Source: Azomonas tarimensis (GTDB lineage: Bacteria; Pseudomonadota; Gammaproteobacteria; Pseudomonadales; Pseudomonadaceae). From it: a DNA stretch of 64,000 nt. A program made the position numbers and the translations under genes. The stretch's first letter is position 1; each line of letters begins with the position of its first letter. Where the stretch lies: the NCBI RefSeq assembly GCF_042648805.1, contig NZ_JBHRXZ010000022.1, positions 496,001 to 560,000 of the forward strand. Reading direction: 5' to 3'. The notes beneath the pieces are model-generated. The model saw only the letters and a list, made by a program, of their open reading frames with translations, had not been told where the DNA came from and searched no databases. This document shows positions 24,574 to 32,221 of this stretch, one piece after another.

Positions 24574-25511
24574 GTTTTCGGCCATTGCGGCCGGTTTTCA
24601 GATCGAGTACAGCCTTGACCAAGCACGACGCCATTCCTGACCCGAGCATCCGCTTCCTGATTCCCTACTTCGGCCGTTGGCCGTTCTGGTTTTCCTTCTT
24701 TCTGGAAAGCTGTCGGCGCAATCCGAGCATCGACTGGCTGTTCTTCACCGACTGTGGCATCCCTGCGGATGCGCCAGGCAACGTCCGCTTCATCGAGACC
24801 CGCTTTGTCGATTACTGCGACCTCGTTTCGGAGCGCCTCGGCATCGACTTCCATCCTGATACGGCCTACAAGCTCTGCGACATCAAGCCGGCCCTCGGGG
24901 AGATCCATGTCGAGCATATCCAGGGCTACGACTTCTGGGCGTTTGGTGACATCGACGTCATCTATGGCAATCTGCGTGGCTATTTCACCGCCGAACGGCT
25001 GGCGCGCAAGGATCTTTTCGCCACTCACCACCGACGGGTATCCGGGCACCTGTGCCTGTTGCGCAACATCCCGGAGCTGCGCGAAGCCTTTCGCCGGATA
25101 CCGCACTGGCAGGCGCGCTACAGCGATCACCGCCACCAGGCGCTGGATGAAGGGGCCTTCAGCCGGCTGTTCATTCGCCACAAGAACTGGCCGGAACGGT
25201 TACGCCTGTTCGCCGCCAATTTCTATCACTGGAGCCGCCGTGCCGAGTTCATCGAGGCGCACAGTACCTTCACCCTGCGGCCTGACGGTACGCGGATCGT
25301 TCCGGAGCGCTGGATCTGGCGAGACGGCCGCTTGACCAGCAGCGAACATGGCGACAGGGAGATGCCCTACTTGCACTTCCTCGTCTGGAAAAACGAGAAC
25401 TGGCGCGAGCAATCAGCGGAAGATCTCGCCGGGCCGCCGGGGCTGGCTCGCGAGCGAGAGTGGCAGATTACCGCTGAGGGGTGGCGACTGCTGAGGGGCG
25501 AGCACTGGTGA
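24570..25511 (+). CDS. DUF6625 family protein, probable outer-core glycosyltransferase
   Basis: 313 aa. The core begins at IRFLIPYFGRWPFWFSFF and contains LFFTDC, the DFWAFGDIDVIYG block (a DxD-type GDID motif typical of GT-A folds) near residue 130, RRVSGHLCLLRN and DHRHQALDEGAF. These blocks match the DUF6625 family, which is found in glycan loci and is probably a glycosyltransferase; the reaction is unproven. ATG at 24570 overlaps the wapH stop, but TTG at 24615 (MTKHD...) would start closer to the conserved region. A damaged paralogue lies at 28262-28989. Confidence 0.8.
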   Translation: MSFRPLRPVFRSSTALTKHDAIPDPSIRFLIPYFGRWPFWFSFFLESCRRNPSIDWLFFTDCGIPADAPGNVRFIETRFVDYCDLVSERLGIDFHPDTAYKLCDIKPALGEIHVEHIQGYDFWAFGDIDVIYGNLRGYFTAERLARKDLFATHHRRVSGHLCLLRNIPELREAFRRIPHWQARYSDHRHQALDEGAFSRLFIRHKNWPERLRLFAANFYHWSRRAEFIEAHSTFTLRPDGTRIVPERWIWRDGRLTSSEHGDREMPYLHFLVWKNENWREQSAEDLAGPPGLAREREWQITAEGWRLLRGEHW

Positions 25512-25702
25512 TGCCGAGGTGTTGAGGGCCCACCTGTGCTCACTTTTACGTGGCCGTGATTCCGGATGTGTGGCGCCTAGACGGTAGCAATGAGTAGGAA
25601 ATGACTTGCCGGTCGTGATTCAGGTGCCGGCCCAATGGTTGGGCCTGGCCCAAGCGCGGAAGGCCGCTTTTTCCGTAGCTGGCAGGACGTTGTGGTGCAG
25701 GG

Positions 25703-25711
25703 TGTTAAGAT
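25703..25711 (+). promoter_or_regulatory. Possible extended -10 promoter for msbA
   Basis: TGTTAAGAT carries the TG-N extension plus a TAAGAT hexamer 29 bases before the msbA ATG, after a 190-base gap. No good -35 box is visible at 17 bases. A tentative call. Confidence 0.35.
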
Positions 25712-25739
25712 AGCGCCCCCTTGCAAGGCGAGAGTCGCA

Positions 25740-27560
25740 ATGTCACAGCATGCCGGGCCCGCTTCCAGCCTGAAGATTTACCTTCGTCTGCTGACCTACG
25801 TCAGGCCCTATATCGGGTTGTTTGCGATCAGCATCATTGGGTTCACTATCTTCGCCTCCAGCCAGCCCATGCTGGGGTACATCCTCAAGTATTTTGTCGA
25901 CGGCCTGGCCAATCCGGATGCCCGTCTGTTTCCCGGAGTGCCTGCCCTGGAGAATCTCCAGCTGTTGCAGGCCGTGCCGTTATTGATCGTCTTTATCGCG
26001 GTCTGGCAGGGGTTGGGCTCCTACTTGGGCAACTACTTCCTGGCCCGCGTGTCTCTCGGACTCGTCCACGACCTTCGAGTTTCCTTGTTCGACAACCTGC
26101 TCACCTTGCCCAACCGATACTTCGACAGCCATAACTCCGGGCATCTTATCTCGCGGATCACCTTCAATGTCACCATGGTGACCGGGGCGGCTACTGACGC
26201 TATCAAAGTGGTGATACGCGAAGGGCTGACAGTTATTTTTCTGTTCGCCACACTCCTATGGATGAATTGGAAATTGACATTCGTCATGCTCGCCATCCTC
26301 CCGGTGATCGGGTTCATGGTGACCAGTGCCAGCCGAAAATTTCGCAAGCAGAGCAAGAAAATTCAGGTGGCGATGGGCGATGTCACCCACGTGGCTTCGG
26401 AGACGATCCAGGGGTATCGGGTAGTTCGCAGTTTTGGGGGCGAGCCTTACGAGCAGAGACGTTTCCTGGCGGCCAGTGAAGGCAACAGGGAAAAACAGTT
26501 GCGCATGATAAAGACGGGCGCCGTCTATACACCGATGCTGCAGCTGGTGATCTACATCGCCATGGCGATACTGATGTTCCTTGTCCTGCTTATGCGCGGC
26601 GACGCGTCGCCCGGCGATATGGTGGCTTATATAACTCTCGCGGGTTTGCTACCCAAGCCTATTCGTCAATTATCGGAGGTCAGCGCCACCATCCAGAAAG
26701 GCTTGGCTGCGGCGGAAAGCATCTTTGAACAACTTGATGAACAGCCGGAAGTCGACAGAGGAAGCGCGGAGCGGGAAAGGGTAACCGGGCGCCTCGAAGT
26801 CCGTAATCTGAATTTCGTATACCCCGGCACTGACAAGCAGGTATTGCACGATGTCAGTTTTACCGTCGAGCCTGGTCAGATGGTCGCGTTGGTCGGTCGG
26901 TCTGGCAGCGGAAAGTCCACCTTGGCCAATCTCATTCCCAGGTTCTATCACCATGACCAGGGGAAGATTTTGCTCGATGATGTCGAAGTCGAAGACTATC
27001 GGTTGCGTAATCTACGTCGCCATATCGCCTTGGTGACCCAGCAGGTTACCCTGTTCAACGATACGGTGGCTGCGAATATTGCCTATGGCGATCTCGCTGG
27101 GGCCCCTCTCGAAGATATCAAGAAGGCAGCCGAGGCCGCCTTTGCCGATGAATTCATTGTCCAGATGCCCAACGGTTATCAGACGCTGGTAGGAGAGAAT
27201 GGCGTCTTGTTATCCGGAGGTCAGCGCCAGCGACTTGCAATCGCTCGGGCGCTGCTGAAAGATGCGCCGGTGCTGATCCTCGATGAGGCCACCTCGGCAC
27301 TGGACACCGAGTCCGAGCGACATATACAGGCCGCTCTCGACACCGTCATGAAAGGTCGCACTACGCTTGTCATTGCGCATCGTCTTAGTACCATCGAAAA
27401 AGCAGACCTTATTCTGGTCATGGATCACGGGCGCATCGTCGAAAGCGGTAGCCATGCCGAATTGCTCGACCTGAATGGGTATTACGCGCGCTTGCACGCC
27501 CGCCAGTTCCAGGACGACGATCAGGATGCTGCTATCGAAGACCGGTCTGCTGAGCGTTAG
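25740..27560 (+). CDS. msbA: Lipid A export ABC transporter MsbA
   Basis: 606 aa half-transporter that flips lipid A-core across the inner membrane. Six membrane segments occupy about 20-305; the nucleotide-binding domain has Walker A GRSGSGKST (386-394), signature LSGGQRQR (491-498) and Walker B VLILDE (511-516) with an H-loop in VIAHRLS. The open frame starts at 25635, but ATG at 25740 gives the conserved SSLKIYLRLLTYVRPYI terminus. In P. aeruginosa msbA (PA4997) sits beside hldE; here it directly follows the core operon, and its base composition is less GC-rich than the upstream core genes. Confidence 0.95.
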   Translation: MSQHAGPASSLKIYLRLLTYVRPYIGLFAISIIGFTIFASSQPMLGYILKYFVDGLANPDARLFPGVPALENLQLLQAVPLLIVFIAVWQGLGSYLGNYFLARVSLGLVHDLRVSLFDNLLTLPNRYFDSHNSGHLISRITFNVTMVTGAATDAIKVVIREGLTVIFLFATLLWMNWKLTFVMLAILPVIGFMVTSASRKFRKQSKKIQVAMGDVTHVASETIQGYRVVRSFGGEPYEQRRFLAASEGNREKQLRMIKTGAVYTPMLQLVIYIAMAILMFLVLLMRGDASPGDMVAYITLAGLLPKPIRQLSEVSATIQKGLAAAESIFEQLDEQPEVDRGSAERERVTGRLEVRNLNFVYPGTDKQVLHDVSFTVEPGQMVALVGRSGSGKSTLANLIPRFYHHDQGKILLDDVEVEDYRLRNLRRHIALVTQQVTLFNDTVAANIAYGDLAGAPLEDIKKAAEAAFADEFIVQMPNGYQTLVGENGVLLSGGQRQRLAIARALLKDAPVLILDEATSALDTESERHIQAALDTVMKGRTTLVIAHRLSTIEKADLILVMDHGRIVESGSHAELLDLNGYYARLHARQFQDDDQDAAIEDRSAER

Positions 27561-27569
27561 AGGTTCCCG

Positions 27570-28169
27570 TCATTCAGTCCAGTAGCAGTGCTCCAGCCTT
27601 TCGAGGGGGAAGCCCTGAAAGCGCGTCCGCTCCAGATACCTTCGCAAATGGCTGAAGTTACGGCGAACGAGCCAGCGGTTGAGAGGGCCTCGCCTGGCCT
27701 TCAGGTCCAGCACGTCGATAAGTCCGAACTGCCCGTCCGGGAGCAGGAGCACATTTCCCAGATGCAGAGAGCGGAAGTAGATTCCGCTCTGGTGCAATCT
27801 GCGGATGAACTTGGCGAGGTCGGGTATCAGTCGCTGTGCCTGTTCAGCGTCCTGGCGGAAGATCCGATCGATGGACTCGCCGGCCAAGGGTGTATACAGG
27901 CATCCACTCAACCCTGTCTTATGGTCCAGCCAGAAAGTCTCGGTGACTTGCGGAGCAGCAATCCCACGCTCCCTCAATGCTTCGGTATTACGAGTAAAGC
28001 GCAGCGCTGCCGGTTCGAGGCGGGCGAGCAGGGGATGCCGGCGGGTATGGAATATCTTCAGGAACAGGCCGTCGGCTAGCGAAACCACCTTGGGGCCACG
28101 GCCATCGCGTTCCAGCATCTTGCCGTCCGCCAGCCACTGCTGCAGTTCGTCTTCTGAAACGGTGCGCAT
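27570..28169 (-). CDS. PA4998-type kinase-like protein
   Basis: 199 aa, small kinase-fold protein related to the InaA/BUD32-like enzymes of LPS loci. It has LFLKIFHTRR for ATP binding, a catalytic-loop region FRSLHLGNVLLL in which the canonical HxD becomes RSLH (so catalysis is uncertain), and FGLIDVLDLK for metal binding. ATG at 28169 is used instead of 28205 because the upstream 12 residues are Arg-rich and unconserved. Its stop faces the msbA stop 9 bases away. PA4998 neighbours msbA in P. aeruginosa, so this pair is conserved. Probably modifies the LPS core; substrate unknown. Confidence 0.75.
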   Translation of the reverse strand: MRTVSEDELQQWLADGKMLERDGRGPKVVSLADGLFLKIFHTRRHPLLARLEPAALRFTRNTEALRERGIAAPQVTETFWLDHKTGLSGCLYTPLAGESIDRIFRQDAEQAQRLIPDLAKFIRRLHQSGIYFRSLHLGNVLLLPDGQFGLIDVLDLKARRGPLNRWLVRRNFSHLRRYLERTRFQGFPLERLEHCYWTE

Positions 28170-28261
28170 CTGTTCCCCTGTTCTTCGTCGCCCCGAACGA
28201 ATCATCTCATACCTTCCCAGCGAGCCGGTGCCCTTGGCTCGTGAGCCTTGGCCTGGAGCAG

Positions 28262-28989
28262 AGGTCTGTCAGGGTGGTAGCATCCTTCTCCGCTTATTGC
28301 GACCGTGTTTCCGAGCGATTCGGCATCGATTTCCATCCTGAATTCCCTTACAAGCTTGGCGATATAAAGCCGGCACTTGGGTTCGTTCATCAGGAAGAGC
28401 TGCAGGGTATCGATTTCTGGGGCTTCGGCGATATCGACGTGATTTACGGAAATCCAGGGGCGTATTTCACGACAAAGAAGCTATGCAGCAAGGATTAGTT
28501 CGCCAACACAACAGGCGCGTCTCCGGGCACCTGTGCCTGCTCCGAAATGACTCGCGGATGTGCGAGGCGTTTCGATTGATTCCCAATTGGCAGAAGCGCT
28601 ACAGCGATCATCGACATCAGGCATTGGACGAGGGCGCTTTCAGACGCCTCTTTATCAGCCCCAAGAATTGGCCTGAAGCCCTGGGACGATTCGCTGACCG
28701 CTTCAACCCCTGGCGAAAGCGCAGTGAATTTACCGAGGCACATAGCTCCTTTACCCCGCTTCCTGATGGAAAGCGCGTACTGTCCGAGCGCTGGTATTGG
28801 TGCGACGGGCGTCTCACCAGCTCACTGCATGGTGACGAGTCATTGCCCTATCTCCGTTTCATGGTCTGGAAAACCCGTGGCTGGAAAGCCGTGCCGTCAG
28901 GGCAGCTTGCCGGCCCGGCTGGATTGGCCGAGTGCGGTGCGTGGGAAATCAGCAGGGACGGCTGGCGGTCTTTGGACAGGGACAGCTGA
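28262..28989 (+). pseudogene. Decayed second copy of the DUF6625 gene
   Basis: Homology to the gene at 24570-25511 begins only at the equivalent of residue about 75 (VRVVASFSAYCDRVSERFGIDFHP) so the 5' quarter is missing. In the frame beginning at 28262 the copy matches through DFWGFGDIDVIYG to LCSKD, then meets TAG at 28496-28498 where the intact copy has a leucine codon (KDLFA). About 15 bases later one base is lost, and the match continues in another frame from RRVSGHLCLLRN (about 28513) to the stop at 28987-28989. Three lesions (5' truncation, nonsense, frameshift) mean it is not a functional gene. Confidence 0.88.
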
Positions 28990-28991
28990 GC

Positions 28992-29885
28992 ATGCGAGGC
29001 ACAGGCAAGCCGCTGATCTCAGTCGTCATCCCCTGCTACAACTACGGTGCCTTCGTCGGTGAGGCAATCGCCAGCGTGCTTGCACAGGGCTATCCGCACT
29101 ACGAACTCATCGTGGTCGATGACGGCTCCACTGACGACAGTGCTGCGGTCATCGAGCGAGAGCTAGGTAAAGGGGAGGGCGGTGCCCAGCGGGTGGCGTT
29201 CGTCCAGCAGCCCAACCGGGGCGTCAGTGCCGCGCTGAATGCAGGGCTGGCGCTGGCAAAGGGCGAGTTGATTGCCACCTTCGACGCGGACGATGTGATG
29301 CCACCGGGGCGACTGGCCCTTCAGGCCGAGTATCTGGCTCGTCATCCTGAGGTGGGTTGTCTTGGAGGCGTCGCTGTTCGCATTGACGAGCAGGGTTCCC
29401 TCCTGCCGAAGAAGGACAAGGACCGCCAAGTTCAACGATACGATTTCGCCAGGGCCTTGGCCAAGGCGCTCGTGGTGGGCGGCAATATTGCAGTTTACCG
29501 GCGAGAGGCGATGGATCGGGCGGGGGGATACGACCCCGCGATCAGGATTCAGGACTTCCAGATGACGCTCAAGGTTGCGCATGCGGGTTATCTAGTCGAT
29601 ATCCTGCCCGAGGTGGTCACCCTCTACCGCAAGCACCCTGGCAGCCTGTCGAGCGACTACAAGGCGGAGTTTCGATTCGGCCTGGAAGTCATCGAGCCAT
29701 ACCGGAACCACCCCTCTTATGAATCGGGTCGCGCACGGCTGGTTACCAAGGCGCTTCGCATGGCGGTGGTGGATGACAAATCATTTGCCTGGTCTCTGTT
29801 CCGGCAGGTCCCGCTGCGCCAGTGGGATCGGCAGCTATTGAAGCGTCTGCGGTACTTTCTGTTCAAGCCAAGTCGTGTGACTTGA
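28992..29885 (+). CDS. GT2 family glycosyltransferase
   Basis: 297 aa, GT-A fold. The nucleotide-sugar motif VVDDGSTDDS lies near residue 40 and the metal-binding FDADDV near 100; PNRGVSAALNAGL links them, and GGYDPAIRIQDFQM gives the acceptor-side ED-type motif (RIQD). No membrane segment. ATG at 28992 follows the pseudogene stop by two bases; the frame is open to 28932 but those residues overlap the pseudogene. Probably an outer-core or O-unit sugar transferase; donor and acceptor unknown. Confidence 0.82.
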   Translation: MRGTGKPLISVVIPCYNYGAFVGEAIASVLAQGYPHYELIVVDDGSTDDSAAVIERELGKGEGGAQRVAFVQQPNRGVSAALNAGLALAKGELIATFDADDVMPPGRLALQAEYLARHPEVGCLGGVAVRIDEQGSLLPKKDKDRQVQRYDFARALAKALVVGGNIAVYRREAMDRAGGYDPAIRIQDFQMTLKVAHAGYLVDILPEVVTLYRKHPGSLSSDYKAEFRFGLEVIEPYRNHPSYESGRARLVTKALRMAVVDDKSFAWSLFRQVPLRQWDRQLLKRLRYFLFKPSRVT

Positions 29886-29916
29886 GCTCACACCAGCTGC
29901 GAATTGCAGGGAGAAG

Positions 29917-30888
29917 ATGAAAAACGTCTATTTCAGCGGTATCAGCAATATAGGCGATGAGCTCAATCGCTACATCTGGCCGGCGGTACTCGGTAGCGTG
30001 ATGGAAGAAGATGACCGAGCGGCCCTGTTGGGAGTTGGCACGCTGCTCAGTGAAGATTTCAACCGACGCACCGCAGACTGCGACAAGGTGCTGGTTTTCG
30101 GCAGCGGGGCAGGCTACGGACGCGCCCCCGCGTTCGATGCGCGCTGGCACTTTGCCTGTGTCAGGGGGCGCCACACCAGCCGGCTGCTTGGCCTGGACGA
30201 TGACCTGGCGGTGGCCGATGCTGCCTATCTGCTCGCAACCCTGGATTGGTCCCGGCAGGCTGACACCAGCGCTGGGGTTGTCGTTATCCCGCACCATTCG
30301 ACTCTGGGCTATGTGGACTGGGCGCACCTGTGCGCCGAGGCGGGCCTGACATTTCTCTCGCCGACCCTGCCGGCAAGTGAGTTTTTCCAGCGCCTCACCG
30401 GCGCCCGCCTGGTGCTTGCCGAAGCGATGCACGGGGCGATACTGGCAGATGTATGCCGGATCCCCTGGGTCCCCTTTCGCTATGGGCAGGATTTTCTGGA
30501 GTGGAAGTGGCTGGACTGGACCGAGATGTTCGATCTGAAGGTGGAGATCGCTGCGGCTGAGGCCTTCTACGATCCGCGCTTGCACTGGACGAACCGAGGC
30601 CGCGCCTTCCACCTGGGCCGGCAGTTTAAGCGGTTGGCGGTCGACAGGGGGCTCGGCCGCGCGAAGTGGAAGAAGATCGTTCCGCCGGGTGATTCCCAGG
30701 GTGCCGCTGGCGCCCGGATGGTGGGTTTCCTCGAAGGTCTGGCGCGCCAGGAGGGCTACCTCAGCTCGGACCACATCCTGAGCAGCCGGGTGGATGAGTT
30801 GTACGCCCGGCTGAACAGTCTGGCCCAGCGGCATCTGCAGCAGGATGCTGAGCCTCTAGCCGGCCCGGCGCGCGCGCTGTTCGGCTGA
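29917..30888 (+). CDS. Polysaccharide pyruvyl transferase family protein
   Basis: 323 aa. The sequence shows FSGISNIGDELNRYIWPAVLG at the start, a VFGSGAGYG loop, VVVIPHHSTLGYVDW, and LVLAEAMHGAILADVCRIPWVPFRYG, the conserved histidine motif (EAMHGAI) of the pyruvyl transferase family (CsaB/ExoV/WcaK type). Such enzymes move pyruvate from phosphoenolpyruvate to a sugar, forming an acidic ketal. It is 31 bases after the GT2 gene, probably co-transcribed. Its last 33 bases overlap the end of the convergent waaL. Confidence 0.82.
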   Translation: MKNVYFSGISNIGDELNRYIWPAVLGSVMEEDDRAALLGVGTLLSEDFNRRTADCDKVLVFGSGAGYGRAPAFDARWHFACVRGRHTSRLLGLDDDLAVADAAYLLATLDWSRQADTSAGVVVIPHHSTLGYVDWAHLCAEAGLTFLSPTLPASEFFQRLTGARLVLAEAMHGAILADVCRIPWVPFRYGQDFLEWKWLDWTEMFDLKVEIAAAEAFYDPRLHWTNRGRAFHLGRQFKRLAVDRGLGRAKWKKIVPPGDSQGAAGARMVGFLEGLARQEGYLSSDHILSSRVDELYARLNSLAQRHLQQDAEPLAGPARALFG

Positions 30889-32022
30889 CAGGGCGTGGCG
30901 TTTGGCGAAATAGTCGCGGACAGTGTTCGGCTGACTTTCCAGGATTGCCAGGAAAGTCGGAAGCCAGAAGTAGATCCACAGGGGCTTGGGCGATGTGAAC
31001 ATGCCGTTGCTGGTGGTCAGTAACGCCCCCCACCCGATCCAGGCGATCAGCGCCCAGCGCGACCGCGCCTTACTGGAGCGCCAGATGAACACGGCAGCGA
31101 ATGCTGTGAACAAGGCGAAGCCCGGCAAACCCATCTGATAGAGCGTTGCCAGGTAGCCGTTATGGGGGTGGGGGAAGCGGCCGGCAAAGAGATGATCATC
31201 GGTACCGCAGCCGGCGATCAGCCCGCAATCATGGCGCAGTCGGTGCAAGGTGTCGGCCCAGATTTCCGGGCGGTAACTCGTACCACGTTCGGCTAGCAAT
31301 TCATCGAGGCTCAGCAGGGGCAGCAGCAAAAGCCCGGCTACCAAGAGGGCAGCGCCCATGGGCAGCAGCATCTTGCGCTGGAAAAGGTAGGCGGCCGTGA
31401 AAAGGCCAAACCCCAGCAGTGCAGAGCGCGCCTGGAACAGGGTTGCGCTGAGCAACACCAGGCACGTCAGCACGGTGAATCCCGCCATCACATAACGCTT
31501 GTCGTAACGACTCAGCCAGGGCTCGGCGTGGAACAGCCAGAGAAACGCCAGCGCCGTGGTGATCAGCAAAGCGAAGTGCACAGGGTTGATCACTTCGCCG
31601 AGCAAGTGGTGGTAGCGAATCCACTGGCCTGTTTCGAGCCGAATCATGGCCCAGTCAAAAGACAGATAGCACAGCAATAGCACGCTGAGGATGGCGAATG
31701 CGGTAATGCTGCGCTTGGCATATTGTCCTTCGTCGAGCATCAGCAGGCCGAACAGGAAGAGCAGAAAGTACAGGCCTGCCTTGAGATCAGCGAGACTACC
31801 GGCTGCCAGCAGGGACATGCCAATGAGCGGGAAGATCACCCAGGCGAAGCCCCTGGCCAGGACGTCGAGCGCTCTGGGTCGCCAGAGCAGCCAGCCTAGC
31901 GCGGGCGCGGCCAGGCCAATGTAGAAAATGTTGTTGATCGCCTTCGAAGAAAGGGGCAGATAGAAGGCGACGCAGAAGAAAAGAAGGGACGCGGCGGGAA
32001 ATCCATATCTGAGGTGTCGCAA
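30856..32022 (-). CDS. waaL: O-antigen ligase
   Basis: 388 aa, polytopic membrane protein with about 11 hydrophobic segments and a large periplasmic loop. The Wzy_C/WaaL features are the LFQARSALLGF arginine motif near residue 203 and the HPHNGYLATLYQMG motif near 282, whose histidine is essential in studied ligases. It joins polymerised O antigen to lipid A-core on the periplasmic side. The position next to hldE, transcribed divergently, matches PA4999 being near this block in P. aeruginosa. The 3' end overlaps the pyruvyl-transferase gene by 33 bases. Confidence 0.88.
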   Translation of the reverse strand: MRHLRYGFPAASLLFFCVAFYLPLSSKAINNIFYIGLAAPALGWLLWRPRALDVLARGFAWVIFPLIGMSLLAAGSLADLKAGLYFLLFLFGLLMLDEGQYAKRSITAFAILSVLLLCYLSFDWAMIRLETGQWIRYHHLLGEVINPVHFALLITTALAFLWLFHAEPWLSRYDKRYVMAGFTVLTCLVLLSATLFQARSALLGFGLFTAAYLFQRKMLLPMGAALLVAGLLLLPLLSLDELLAERGTSYRPEIWADTLHRLRHDCGLIAGCGTDDHLFAGRFPHPHNGYLATLYQMGLPGFALFTAFAAVFIWRSSKARSRWALIAWIGWGALLTTSNGMFTSPKPLWIYFWLPTFLAILESQPNTVRDYFAKRHALSAEQRARRAG

Positions 32023-32182
32023 GACCTGATACTTCCTGATAGCTCATCGAGACGGGCAGGCTTCATCAGGCCGCCTCGACATACGACCATTATGGGCGGC
32101 GTTCGATTCAATCGAGATGGTCCGAAGCCTGGTTGTCGCTGGTTGCCTCGCAGTCGTGCTCATCGGGCCGCTCTGTTGCCCG

Positions 32183-32191
32183 TGCTATGAT
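32183..32191 (+). promoter_or_regulatory. Probable extended -10 promoter of hldE
   Basis: TGCTATGAT (TG-N-TATGAT) lies 31 bases before the hldE ATG with no good -35 box, as expected for an extended -10 element. Confidence 0.45.
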
Positions 32192-32221
32192 TCTCCGCAG
32201 TTTTTCATTAGCGGAGCCTCC

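Noticed and set aside
30011..30349. 112-aa alternative frame inside the pyruvyl-transferase-like gene
   Set aside because: Trp/Arg/Ser-rich shadow with no conserved motif; the main frame contains the family histidine motif.
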